The notes: generated by a model from the letters alone, not told the origin. A stretch of 59,243 nucleotides of DNA from Minisyncoccota bacterium (GCA_009694925.1 SIBX01000001.1:1-59243), one strand, 5' to 3'. Counted from the first letter of the stretch, positions 24,540 through 33,003 are shown. Numbers and translations are program-made.

Positions 24540-24831
24540 GAAGTAAGTCGAGAAGTCGCAAGTCAGCTTTTGGACGCTAAGCTTTCCTTCTTTGCCAGCA
24601 TCCAAAAGTCCGCAAATGGGCTCTTCTTCGCACAAGAGTTGAATTTCTCGTTTCATTCGGTCTCTCAATCCTCGGGCGACCACTGGCTAACCGACTAGAC
24701 CCGGTAAGCCGATACGGTGAGCAATCTCTGGGACAATGTAAGAGTTAATGAACCAGGGAGCGAGAAAAATTGTGCTTCTAGGCTTATCGGCTTCGGGTTG
24801 AGGCAACTCCTCCGCCCGAAGCCTCTTTAAT
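24540..24831 (+). ncRNA. Putative structured RNA or leader upstream of ychF
   Basis: GC-rich, no supported frame. Strong stem CTTTTGGA-c-GCT with AGC-a-TCCAAAAG near the 5' end, and a terminator GGCTTCGGG ... CCCGAAGCC (24789-24823) followed by TCTTTAATT. AAGCCGATA (24706-24714) can pair perfectly with TATCGGCTT (24785-24793), which overlaps the 5' arm of the terminator, so the two stems exclude each other as in an attenuator. It could be an independent RNA or a regulatory leader of ychF, which also has its own -10. Confidence 0.5.
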
Positions 24832-24868
24832 TGCAATCTTAACCAAACCTTATTAAAATACTTTAGAC

Positions 24869-25864
24869 ATGAAATTATCGATAGGCATCGTAGGTTTACC
24901 AAATGTAGGCAAGTCCACCCTTTTTAAAATAATCACTAAAAATGAGGTTAATATTGCCAACTATCCATTTTGCACCATAGATCCAAACGTGGGCGTCGTT
25001 TCTGTCCCCGATGATCGATTGGATAAGCTTGCGGTAATGTCTAGCTCCGCCAAAAAAATCGCAGCCATTATCGAATTTTACGATATCGCTGGCCTTGTTA
25101 AGGGCGCCTCTTCGGGCGAAGGTTTAGGTAATCAATTTTTATCGCACATCAAAGAAACAGAAGTCATCGTTCAAGTTTTAAGATGTTTTTCTTCAGAAGA
25201 AATTATTCACGTAGAAAATAGAGTAGATCCTGTTTCTGATTTAGAAATAATCAACACAGAATTAATTTTGAAAGATTTAGATGTCGTTACTAAAAGATTT
25301 GCCAAAATAGACGCAGAAATAAAATCTGGTAATAAGCAAGCCATTAAAAACAAAGAAGTTTTAGCAAAATTAAAAGAAATATTAGAAAAAGGGGAATTAA
25401 TATCAGATTTTAAAGATGAGATTATCGTTAAAGAACTCCAGCTTTTAACCGCTAAAAAACAAATTTATTTCTTAAATGGTAAATCTGAAGATGTTAGTGA
25501 TGCATTAAAGCAAAAAATCGCCAGTCTAAATTCAACCTATGTCGTCTCAGATCTTGGAACGGTAGAAAATATTCCAGAATTAATTAAAAAAGCTTATGAA
25601 GTCTTAGATTTAATTAGTTTTTTTACAACAGGAGAGGAGGAAACTAGGGCCTGGACAATCAAAAAAGGCTGGAAAGCGCCTCAAGCATCCGGAGTCATTC
25701 ATACAGATTTTGAAAAAAAATTCATTCGCGCCGAAGTGGTTTCAACTAATAAACTTTTAGAATGTGGTTCATGGGTCAAAGCCAAAGAAAAAGGATTAAT
25801 CCGCATAGAAGGTAAGGAATATGAGGTAAAAGATGGTGATGTTTTAGTTGTTAGACATTCTTAA
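24869..25864 (+). CDS. ychF: Ribosome-binding ATPase YchF (OLA1 family)
   Basis: 331 aa. P-loop GLPNVGKST (9-17), NYPFCTIDPN switch I and DIAGLVKGASSGEGLGN. The C-terminal TGS domain is clear (ETRAWTIKKGWKAPQASGVIHTDFEKKFIRAEV). The NKxE-type motif differs from GTPases (YFLNGKSED), in keeping with ATP preference. It is about 30 residues shorter than the E. coli protein, with the loss in the middle helical part. TAAAAT (24854-24859) lies nine bases before the ATG, so a leaderless mRNA is likely in addition to any read-through from the RNA upstream. Confidence 0.95.
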   Translation: MKLSIGIVGLPNVGKSTLFKIITKNEVNIANYPFCTIDPNVGVVSVPDDRLDKLAVMSSSAKKIAAIIEFYDIAGLVKGASSGEGLGNQFLSHIKETEVIVQVLRCFSSEEIIHVENRVDPVSDLEIINTELILKDLDVVTKRFAKIDAEIKSGNKQAIKNKEVLAKLKEILEKGELISDFKDEIIVKELQLLTAKKQIYFLNGKSEDVSDALKQKIASLNSTYVVSDLGTVENIPELIKKAYEVLDLISFFTTGEEETRAWTIKKGWKAPQASGVIHTDFEKKFIRAEVVSTNKLLECGSWVKAKEKGLIRIEGKEYEVKDGDVLVVRHS

Positions 25865-25889
25865 AAGTTTTATTGTTAGTTTTTTTATA

Positions 25890-25919
25890 CCCTAGTGGCT
25901 ATTGGCTAGACACTAGCTT
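25890..25919. repeat. Intergenic CCCTAGTGGCTATTGGCTAG repeat
   Basis: Same word family as 24030-24114 (CTAG...CTATTGG...ACTAG). Confidence 0.5.
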
Positions 25920-25962
25920 AACTGTTAATTAATCGATACTTAAAAAATGATATAATTTTATC

Positions 25963-27531
25963 ATGCCTTTTTTAGTATTGGCTCTTATTCCAGTTTTTAT
26001 ATTAGGAATTTTTGTTTACAGAATTTCAATAAATAGAAATAAGGTTTATAAAAATTTTTATTCAAACTTTGGATTTTCCTTAGCTAGTTTTCAGACTTCA
26101 AAACCAGAAGAAGAGAAATTCAAATTTGAAATATTTTCAGATTTTCTAGTGGAAAAAAATATCCGCTCCATTTTTGAGGTTTATAAATCAAAACTCTCAG
26201 AAGATATTCGTTTTGAGATGTCTATTCCTAATTTTGTTTTTCCAGTCGTTAAATCTAAATTTCTAGAAATTTGGCCAAATATAAAAATAATTGATTTTCC
26301 AGAATCCGGCCTTCATCTTGAAAACGACTCAACTGTTGGAGGAGAATTTTCATTTCCCAAAAATGAATCCTTTGGAGGTTTTTTAGGATTAGTCTTCTCT
26401 TCTCTTAAAGAGGTGCCGTTTGGTGCAGGTTTTGTTTTTCAGGCCATAACCAATCCTCATGAAGGCCTAAATTTAGATGCCCACGTTCGCATGCTTATTT
26501 TTTCAAGCGATAAAGTTGAAAATGAACATATGTTTGATAACTTTAATGATAAATTTAAAGAAAACTTTAAAAGTTCTGGAATTCGTTTTTTAAAAACAAG
26601 AAATTCAGAAGACTTGAAATCAAAAATAATTTCAAGACAAAATTCAGCCTCATCATTTTTATCTTCTAGAGACTTCTCTAATATATTTAATTTTTCATTA
26701 GGAGAAAAGGAGAAGGTTTATAAAAAACTCAAAATATCAAATCTTTTAAATAAATCAAAAACAAAAAACTCTGCCATAAGTATTAGCTCTAGGAAATCAC
26801 TGGTTTTAGGTTCAGACCCTGAAAGTATGTCGGACTTTATAGCCACTCTTACTCTAAGCGACATCCACGCCGGCAAGAATGTAATTTTCTTAGAAAAGGG
26901 ATTGCCGGTAATAGAAAAAATAATCTCTAATTTTCCTAAAGAAAAAGCCAACGACCTTATTATTTTAGACCAAAAAGATGCATTTAAAATACTTAAATTA
27001 AAAAACCTTAAATTAGAGGGAAATGACTATAAAGTTGCGGTTTTTTCGCCACACAATTTTAATAAAGAAAAGTTTATTCCAAAACAAACAAAAATCTACG
27101 CCGGTCTAATAAGCGAATTTAATACCAGACTAATAGAGGAAATATTGGCAAAAAACTTTTTTAATAATATTGAAGTTGTTTTAGCCTCAAACAAGCTTTC
27201 CGTTTTTAATCCAAGTATTAAAAACTTATTAAAATTGAAAATCGGCACAACTGCCTTTTTAAAATTAGATAAAGAAGAAATGCAAAAAATAGAAAGCGAA
27301 CTGCCAGAGATTATTAATTCAAATTTTATGGAAAATTTAAGTGAAAACACTGCCATGTTAAATAATTTCGAGACAGAACTTCCTCTTTTTGAAACGGGGG
27401 ATTTGCGTTTAGTCAAATTTAGTAGGATTATAAAAAATGTATCAGAGATTAAAAAAATGGAAACCTATTCCAACCTTGTTTACTGGTCAAACAAAAAACA
27501 TATAGACGAAATTATAAGTAAATTAGTTTAA
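25963..27531 (+). CDS. Degenerate TraG/VirD4-like ATPase without a P-loop
   Basis: 522 aa with an N-terminal membrane helix (FLVLALIPVFILGIFVY). From about residue 285 it follows the plan of the type IV coupling ATPases common in CPR genomes: a P-loop strand, then 'DI-AG', a Walker B strand, 'PKE...NDLIILD', and later an 'ANK...GT' block. Here the P-loop position reads LVLGSDPESMSDF, with no GKT/S, and the Walker B position reads VIFLEKG, with no Asp-Pro-His. The end block is VVLASNKLSVFNPS ... IGTTAFLKL. It is therefore probably a catalytically dead paralogue. TATAAT (25951-25956) ends six bases before the ATG. The alignment was made by eye from memory of the family. Confidence 0.6.
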   Translation: MPFLVLALIPVFILGIFVYRISINRNKVYKNFYSNFGFSLASFQTSKPEEEKFKFEIFSDFLVEKNIRSIFEVYKSKLSEDIRFEMSIPNFVFPVVKSKFLEIWPNIKIIDFPESGLHLENDSTVGGEFSFPKNESFGGFLGLVFSSLKEVPFGAGFVFQAITNPHEGLNLDAHVRMLIFSSDKVENEHMFDNFNDKFKENFKSSGIRFLKTRNSEDLKSKIISRQNSASSFLSSRDFSNIFNFSLGEKEKVYKKLKISNLLNKSKTKNSAISISSRKSLVLGSDPESMSDFIATLTLSDIHAGKNVIFLEKGLPVIEKIISNFPKEKANDLIILDQKDAFKILKLKNLKLEGNDYKVAVFSPHNFNKEKFIPKQTKIYAGLISEFNTRLIEEILAKNFFNNIEVVLASNKLSVFNPSIKNLLKLKIGTTAFLKLDKEEMQKIESELPEIINSNFMENLSENTAMLNNFETELPLFETGDLRLVKFSRIIKNVSEIKKMETYSNLVYWSNKKHIDEIISKLV

Positions 27532-27826
27532 CCCGGTGCTACAACTTTAATCATGCTCTTCTATTACGTATATATTTTAGAAAGCTTACTGGATAAGAAG
27601 AGGTACATCGGTTATACTTCAAACCTGAAACGAAGAATAGAAGAGCATAAAAACGGTAAATCATTTTCAACTAAATCTAGACTGCCAATTAAATTAATTT
27701 ATTTTGAAGGATCTTTAAATATAGATGATGCCAAAAGAAGAGAAATATATTTTAAGACAACCAGAGGACGTAGGTCATTAGTAAAAAGATTAAAGTCGTA
27801 TTATCAATTAAAGTTGTAGCACCGGG
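27532..27826 (+). mobile_element. GIY-YIG gene bounded by 20-bp perfect inverted repeats
   Basis: CCCGGTGCTACAACTTTAAT (27532-27551) begins right after the stop codon of the preceding gene, and its exact reverse complement lies at 27807-27826, seven bases before the next start codon. The 295-bp unit holds one gene, the GIY-YIG protein, whose stop codon lies inside the right repeat. No target duplication is obvious. The repeat resembles the arms of three hairpins elsewhere in the window (28818, 46310, 46901). Confidence 0.75.
27553..27819 (+). CDS. GIY-YIG domain endonuclease-like protein
   Basis: 88 aa, the single-domain form. VYI (6-8) and YIG (18-20) form the GIY-YIG core, followed by SNLKRRIEEHKNGKSFSTK, where the Arg and His are catalytic in the family, and the metal-binding Glu in YFEGS (about 52). 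The last residues are basic. Because both ends of the gene lie at the inverted repeats, it is the natural candidate to act on those repeats. Codon use is host-like. Confidence 0.85.
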   Translation: MLFYYVYILESLLDKKRYIGYTSNLKRRIEEHKNGKSFSTKSRLPIKLIYFEGSLNIDDAKRREIYFKTTRGRRSLVKRLKSYYQLKL

Positions 27827-27832
27827 AAAATA

Positions 27833-28810
27833 ATGGCAAAAATATTTATTACAAGAAACATCCCAGAGTCTGGTATAAAAATGTTGAAAGATAAGGGATA
27901 CGAATTAACTATTAATGAAAAAGATAGAGTTCTTTCAAGGTCAGAAATAATAAAATCTATTAAAGGTAAGAATTATGACGCCGTGCTTTGTCTTTTAACC
28001 GACAAAATAGATCAAGAAATTTTAGATATTGCATCTCCTTCGGTAAAAATCTTCGCAAATTATGCGGTGGGAACTGATAATATAGATTTGAAATATGCTG
28101 CCAGTAAAAATATTTTAATTTCCAATACTCCAGATGTTTTAACAAATTCAGTTGCCGAGCATACTTTTACTTTAATTCTATCAATATCAAAAAGAATTGT
28201 TGAGGCAGATGATTTTATGAGAACCGGCAAATATAAAGGCTGGGAACCTAAATTATTATTAGGATCAGATATTTATGGAAAGACTCTAGGTATAGTTGGA
28301 TTGGGGCGCATTGGCGCCAGAGTAGCTCATTTCGCCATTAATGGATTTGGAATGAGGGTTCTCTACTATGATCCAAAAAGAAATGAAAATTTTGAAAAAG
28401 ATCAGCCCGGCACAACTTACACATCAAATATTGATGATGTGTTGAAAAATTGTGATTATGTGAGTATCCATGTTCCACTTCTCCCAACAACCAAGCATTT
28501 AATCAACGAAGAAAAATTAAAACTAATGAAGCCGACGGCATATTTAATTAATACTTCTCGCGGACCAATTTTAGACGAAATAGCTCTTTCAAATGCTTTA
28601 AAAAATAATATTATTAAGGGAGCCGGCTTAGATGTTTTTGAATTTGAGCCAAAGTTATATTCAGGATTAAGAAAGTTAAAAAATTTAATAGTTACTCCAC
28701 ACACGGCATCAGCAACCATTGAAACCAGAGAAAAAATGTCTCAAATGTGCGCAGACAATATCATTTCAGTTTTAGAAGGAAAAACTCCTCCAAATTTAGT
28801 TAAAATATAA
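27833..28810 (+). CDS. D-isomer-specific 2-hydroxyacid dehydrogenase
   Basis: 325 aa NAD(P)-dependent enzyme that reduces a 2-keto acid. NAD-binding motif GKTLGIVGLGRIGARVA, catalytic Arg in INTSRGPILDE, Glu in the FEFEP block and His in TPHTASATIE. FANYAVGTDNID is the substrate-loop signature. Glyoxylate/hydroxypyruvate reductase is the closest common annotation; the real substrate is uncertain. The start follows the right repeat of the GIY-YIG element by seven bases. Confidence 0.92.
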   Translation: MAKIFITRNIPESGIKMLKDKGYELTINEKDRVLSRSEIIKSIKGKNYDAVLCLLTDKIDQEILDIASPSVKIFANYAVGTDNIDLKYAASKNILISNTPDVLTNSVAEHTFTLILSISKRIVEADDFMRTGKYKGWEPKLLLGSDIYGKTLGIVGLGRIGARVAHFAINGFGMRVLYYDPKRNENFEKDQPGTTYTSNIDDVLKNCDYVSIHVPLLPTTKHLINEEKLKLMKPTAYLINTSRGPILDEIALSNALKNNIIKGAGLDVFEFEPKLYSGLRKLKNLIVTPHTASATIETREKMSQMCADNIISVLEGKTPPNLVKI

Positions 28811-28817
28811 AATATTT

Positions 28818-28885
28818 ACCAAGTAGTGAAAATGCGACAGATCGCAAAGCGATAGAGCATACAAGTCGCATTTCTACTACTTGGT
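28818..28885. repeat. Nested hairpin repeat, ACCNAGTAGT family
   Basis: ACCAAGTAGT-ga-AAATGCGAC (28818-28838) pairs with GTCGCATTT-ct-ACTACTTGGT (28865-28885). An inner hairpin ATCGC-aaa-GCGAT lies between. Same design as 46901-46967. It lies eight bases after the dehydrogenase stop. Confidence 0.8.
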
Positions 28886-28912
28886 TTACAACTCTATTTA
28901 TATAGGTATACT
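28885..28912 (+). promoter_or_regulatory. Promoter of the 108-nt GC-rich RNA
   Basis: TTTACA (28885-28890), 16-base spacer, TATACT (28907-28912). The -35 starts at the last base of the hairpin repeat. Confidence 0.55.
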
Positions 28913-28918
28913 TGGGCC

Positions 28919-29026
28919 TAAGAGTTGTCTCGAACGGCAAGAACCCCTTGCACAAGCGTTTTCTTGCCCAACTCGGAGCAACTTAGCTCGGCTTCGCGCT
29001 CATAAAGCGTAAAGCCGAGCTTTTTT
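28919..29026 (+). ncRNA. Putative small RNA, about 108 nt
   Basis: No frame of meaningful size. Nested stem: GAGTTG (outer) and GGCAAGAA (inner) pair with TTCTTGCC and CAACTC. It ends in a strong terminator, AGCTCGGCTT ... AAGCCGAGCT with an inner GCGCT/AGCGT stem, followed by TTTTTT. It follows the hairpin repeat and promoter above. It does not show the SRP or 6S consensus. Confidence 0.55.
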
Positions 29027-29052
29027 AATTTTTATATTTTCTTTTAAACAGT

Positions 29053-29081
29053 TTGCCTTTTAAGATACTATATGGTATTCT
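29053..29081 (+). promoter_or_regulatory. Promoter of the 300-nt GC-rich RNA
   Basis: TTGCCT (29053-29058), 17-base spacer, TATTCT (29076-29081). Confidence 0.6.
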
Positions 29082-29088
29082 TCTAATT

Positions 29089-29387
29089 GTCGGGGGGTGC
29101 AGATTGGTCCTGAAAACAGCAAGACTTCATAGGAGCGATTCACGACGGTCCTCCTTGTAGCTTGGTGAAAAGGTGCGGCGCGCAATTAACGAGAAGACTC
29201 ACCGAGTTGATTCTTGCTACTGGCAGGCACTCTGTCTGACCAGCCAAGGAGATACTCTCATTCTTCTTCGGGATAGATCTGCACCTCCCCGACGCTATTT
29301 CTCTAATAGGGCGCATCGGCAGTAGCTCCCCAGTCTGCTTGCCCTGCGCCGGCCTGGATATCCACACGGAGTCCAGGCCACTTTTTT
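29089..29387 (+). ncRNA. Putative structured RNA with a long closing stem (about 299 nt)
   Basis: The first transcribed bases GTCGGGGGGTGCAGAT (29089-29104) pair with ATCTGCACCTCCCCGAC (29277-29293), leaving a single bulged base; 170 bases of folded sequence lie inside. A second domain (GGCGCA ... TGCGCC, about 29308-29350) follows, then the terminator GGCCTGGA ... TCCAGGCC and six T (29351-29387). No frame with a ribosome site was found. The long closing stem is strong evidence for an RNA rather than a protein gene. Family unknown. Confidence 0.65.
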
Positions 29388-29431
29388 ATAATAAAATACA
29401 TTTTCAATCAGATACATGATAAGATTTTTAA

Positions 29432-31075
29432 ATGACTCAATCTCAGGCGCTTTCAATACTAAAAACAGGAGCTAATGTTTTTCTGACCGGTGAACCAGGT
29501 TCGGGGAAAACATATGTCATCAATCAATATACGGCATATCTTCGCAAGCGTGGAATTGAACCGGCCATTACTGCCTCAACCGGAATTGCTGCAACTCATA
29601 TTAGCGGAATGACGATTCATTCTTGGAGTGGTATCGGCATAAAAAAGAATCTAACTAAGCAAGAAATTTATAAAATTTCTTCAAATAAATCCGTAGAAAA
29701 AAGAGTAAGAAATGCTGCGATTTTAATCGTAGATGAAGTTTCCATGTTGTTGCCAGAAACTCTTTCTTCTGTGGATGCAGTCTGCAGAGCCATAAAAAAA
29801 AATCAAGAGCCATTTGGTGGCATTCAGGTGGTTTTGGTTGGAGATTTTTTTCAGCTTCCGCCAGTTGTGAGAGTAGATACTGAAATAGAGCAAGGGGAAC
29901 TATTTTCAACCCCAGAAGTTCGCTTTGCATACGACTCCACTCTCTGGGAAACTTTAAATTTTAAAGTTTGTTATTTAACAGAACAGCATCGCCAAGACGA
30001 TGCAGATTTTTTTTCCGTTCTTTCATCTATCCGTCAAAATTCAACAGAAGAAAAACACATTGCTCACATTAAAAATAGAAAAATTGATTTTAAAAATATT
30101 CCCAAAGACATACCAAAACTTTTTCCACATAATTCAGATGTGGATAGGGTCAATAGTATAACGCTCAAAAATCTTCCTGGAGGATCAGTCTTGTTTAGTA
30201 TGGAATCTAGCGGCTTTGAACCAATAGTCATCTCTTTAAAAAAGGGCTGTTTATCTCCAGAAAAACTCTATCTTAAAAAAGGAGCCTCGGTTATGTTTAC
30301 AAAAAATAGTCAAAAAGACGGCTTTGTTAATGGCACATTAGGAACAGTTTCTGGTTTTAGCAGTGAAGACAATAATCCAATTATTACAATTCAAAATGGC
30401 AAAAAAATTCACGTGGAACCAATGGAGTGGACTATTGAAGAAAACGGCAAGATTCGTGCCAGAATTAGCCAGCTTCCGCTTAGGCTTGCTTGGGCATTCA
30501 CTATTCATAAAAGCCAAGGAATAAGCTTAGATTCGGCCGTCATGGATCTTTCCACCGTTTTTGAATATGGGCAAGGCTATGTTGCTCTCTCAAGAGTTAG
30601 AAGGCTTTCCGGGCTTTATATCTTGGGTTGGAATGAAAGAACTTTTCAAGTTCATCCAGAGGTTTTAGTAAAAGACGAAGGCTTTAGAAAATCTTCCATA
30701 GAAGAAGTAGAAAATATAGAAAATATGTCTTTAGAAGAAATAGAAAAAATACATAAAAATTTTATTCTATCTTGTAGCGGAAAAAATATAGACAAGAAGT
30801 TGGAAGAAATAGAAGAAATTTTTGACTTCGAAGGTTCAGAAGGCAACGATTTTAAAGATTCGCTTGAAACCAAGAATATTATTTCAGAAAACGGCTTTAG
30901 TAAAATTCGAGAAACTTCTCCAAAAGCTTATATGCCGTGGAGTAACGAAGACGATAAATGGCTAAAAGAGCTTTTTGCAAAAGAAAAATCCGTTAAAAGA
31001 TTGGCAGAAATATTTAAAAGAAAGCCAGGAGCCATAAGGTCTCGTCTTAAAAAATTAGGTCTAATAGAATCTTAA
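29432..31075 (+). CDS. PIF1/RecD2-like SF1 helicase with a C-terminal Myb/SANT-type segment
   Basis: 547 aa. Walker A FLTGEPGSGKT (P-loop 20-27), TASTGIAATHISGMTIHSW, Walker B ILIVDEVSML (Asp101, Glu102), the glutamine motif VVLVGDFFQLPPV, and the C-terminal helicase motif TIHKSQGISLDSAVMDL with YVALSRVR. After a charged linker, the last 50 residues (MPWSNEDDKWLKELF ... GAIRSRLKKLGLIE) look like a DNA-binding helix-turn-helix. PIF1 helicases unwind G-quadruplexes and resolve replication forks. Confidence 0.9.
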   Translation: MTQSQALSILKTGANVFLTGEPGSGKTYVINQYTAYLRKRGIEPAITASTGIAATHISGMTIHSWSGIGIKKNLTKQEIYKISSNKSVEKRVRNAAILIVDEVSMLLPETLSSVDAVCRAIKKNQEPFGGIQVVLVGDFFQLPPVVRVDTEIEQGELFSTPEVRFAYDSTLWETLNFKVCYLTEQHRQDDADFFSVLSSIRQNSTEEKHIAHIKNRKIDFKNIPKDIPKLFPHNSDVDRVNSITLKNLPGGSVLFSMESSGFEPIVISLKKGCLSPEKLYLKKGASVMFTKNSQKDGFVNGTLGTVSGFSSEDNNPIITIQNGKKIHVEPMEWTIEENGKIRARISQLPLRLAWAFTIHKSQGISLDSAVMDLSTVFEYGQGYVALSRVRRLSGLYILGWNERTFQVHPEVLVKDEGFRKSSIEEVENIENMSLEEIEKIHKNFILSCSGKNIDKKLEEIEEIFDFEGSEGNDFKDSLETKNIISENGFSKIRETSPKAYMPWSNEDDKWLKELFAKEKSVKRLAEIFKRKPGAIRSRLKKLGLIES

Positions 31076-31080
31076 AAAAA

Positions 31081-31117
31081 ATACCCCTGGCCATAGTTGG
31101 TCAGGGGTATTTTTTTA
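31081..31117. terminator. Bidirectional terminator between the PIF1-like gene and typA
   Basis: ATACCCCTGgCC-atagtt-GGtCAGGGGTAT with A- and T-runs on the two sides. Confidence 0.9.
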
Positions 31118-32920
31118 TTAATCAATTCTCTTCCTTAAGGCATTTTTTAAAATTCTCTTCCTTAATCTTATAGATTTTGGCGTAACCTCAACCAATTCAT
31201 CGTCTCCAATGTATTCCAATGCCTCTTCGAGAGTCAACTTTTTAGCAGGAACCAAGTCATCTGTCACGGCATCAGTTTTAGCTCTGAAATTCGTAAGCTG
31301 CTTTGCTTTGCAAACATTAACCACCAAGTCTTCTGCTTTAGCGCTTTGTCCCACAACTTGTCCTTCATATATTTCCTCTGCTGGAGCAATAAACATTACT
31401 CCTCTTTCTTGCGAGCTTAAAAGTGCGTAGGCTGTCGATCTTCCTGCTTCATAGGCAATTAAAGATCCGTGTGGGCTAGACTCCAATCCCTGAATTTTTG
31501 GAAAGTATCCGGCGCTTAAACTATTAACAATTCCCATTCCCTTAGTTTCAATAAGTAATTGGTTTCTAAAACCAATTAATCCTCTAGTAGGAATAAAGAA
31601 ATGGAAGGCAACCGTGCCATTATCTACGCTCATATTTCTCATTTCACCCTTTCTTTCGCTGATTTTTTGAATAACCATTCCAGAATATTTTTCTGGCGCT
31701 TCAATCCAAACATCTTCAAATGGTTCCATGGTTCTTCCTTCTTCTTCCGTAAAAATAACTTCTGGTCTTGAAACTTGGAGTTCATAACCTTCACGTCTCA
31801 TTTTTTCAATTAAAATTGATAAATGAAGCTCTCCGCGTCCGCTGACAATAAATTCATCGGCAGATTTTCCAGGCTGTACGAGTAGTGCCACATCGCTGTC
31901 TAATTCTTTTTCTAATCTTTCCTTAAGATTTCTAGAGGTGCAATATTCTCCTTCTTTTCCGGCAAAAGGAGAAGTATTAACTCCGAAAATCATTTTTACC
32001 GTAGGCTTTTCTATAACAATCGGCTTCATTCCTTTTGGATTTTCTCCATCTGAAATTGTATCTCCAATCATAATATTATCTATTCCAGCAATAGATCCGA
32101 TATCTCCAGCCACAAGCTCTGGAACTTCAACTTTTCCAAGTCCCGAGAAAACCATTAAAGTAGTTAGTTTAACCTTTGAGATTTCTCCATTTCTATGAAC
32201 CACAGAGATCATTTGACCTGCTTTCATTTTTCCCGCAGTCACTCTGCCGATGCCAATTTTTCCTTTAAAATTATCGTAAGCTAAAGAAACTATCATCATC
32301 TGTAGGGTTTCGTTTATTTCTGCCTTAGGAACAGGAATATGTTTTATAATTTCTTCTATTAATGGCTTAACATCTTTCATAGTTTCAAGTTCTGGGGCCA
32401 TTCCAGTTTTTCCTAATCTTCCAGAAGCATAAACAATAGGGAAATTAAGCTGATCATTGCTTGCTCCAAGTTCAATAAAAAGCTCAATAGTTTTTTCTAC
32501 AACATAATTAACCCTAGCATTAGCTTTGTCGATTTTATTTATGACGACAATAATTTTATGTCCCATTGCCAATGCTTTTTTTAAAACGAATCTGGTTTGT
32601 GGCATTGGTCCTTCTTGAGCATCAACTAATAAAAGGGAACCATCGGCCATATTTAAAACGCGCTCAACTTCTCCTCCAAAATCAGCGTGTCCAGGAGTGT
32701 CTATTATATTAATTTTATATTCGCCGTATCTAACAGAAGCATTTTTTGAAAAAATTGTAATTCCTCTTTCTCTTTCAATTTCATTAAAATCCATTATCAT
32801 CGATCCGCCTTCTCCTAATCTTCCAAGATCTGTTTCGGATTGTCTTAAAAGAGCATCAACCAGAGTTGATTTGCCGTGGTCAACGTGAGCGATAATTGCG
32901 ATATTTCTTAGATTTTGCAT
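31118..32920 (-). CDS. typA: Ribosome-associated GTPase TypA/BipA
   Basis: 600 aa translation-factor GTPase. G1 AHVDHGKST (11-19), G2 in RERGITI, G3 DTPGHADFGGEVERVL, G4 NKIDK. Domains II and III follow, and the BipA-specific C-terminal domain is visible in PTRGLIGFRNQLLIETKG. It acts on 50S assembly and growth at low temperature or under stress. Full length. Confidence 0.97.
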   Translation of the reverse strand: MQNLRNIAIIAHVDHGKSTLVDALLRQSETDLGRLGEGGSMIMDFNEIERERGITIFSKNASVRYGEYKINIIDTPGHADFGGEVERVLNMADGSLLLVDAQEGPMPQTRFVLKKALAMGHKIIVVINKIDKANARVNYVVEKTIELFIELGASNDQLNFPIVYASGRLGKTGMAPELETMKDVKPLIEEIIKHIPVPKAEINETLQMMIVSLAYDNFKGKIGIGRVTAGKMKAGQMISVVHRNGEISKVKLTTLMVFSGLGKVEVPELVAGDIGSIAGIDNIMIGDTISDGENPKGMKPIVIEKPTVKMIFGVNTSPFAGKEGEYCTSRNLKERLEKELDSDVALLVQPGKSADEFIVSGRGELHLSILIEKMRREGYELQVSRPEVIFTEEEGRTMEPFEDVWIEAPEKYSGMVIQKISERKGEMRNMSVDNGTVAFHFFIPTRGLIGFRNQLLIETKGMGIVNSLSAGYFPKIQGLESSPHGSLIAYEAGRSTAYALLSSQERGVMFIAPAEEIYEGQVVGQSAKAEDLVVNVCKAKQLTNFRAKTDAVTDDLVPAKKLTLEEALEYIGDDELVEVTPKSIRLRKRILKNALRKRID

Positions 32921-32973
32921 AAGAATAGTATTTTACTATATTTTTCTCTAAATAGTCAATTTTATTTTACAGA

Positions 32974-33003
32974 TTGACTTAACTATATATCTTCATGTAT
33001 TAT
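32974..33003 (+). promoter_or_regulatory. Promoter of the 63-aa HxxxCxxC gene
   Basis: TTGACT (32974-32979), 18-base spacer, TATTAT (32998-33003). Confidence 0.7.

Noticed and set aside
29140..29367. 75-codon minus-strand frame antisense to the 299-nt RNA
   Set aside because: GTG start without ribosome site, starts inside the terminator hairpin, and both arms of the RNA closing stem point to the plus strand.
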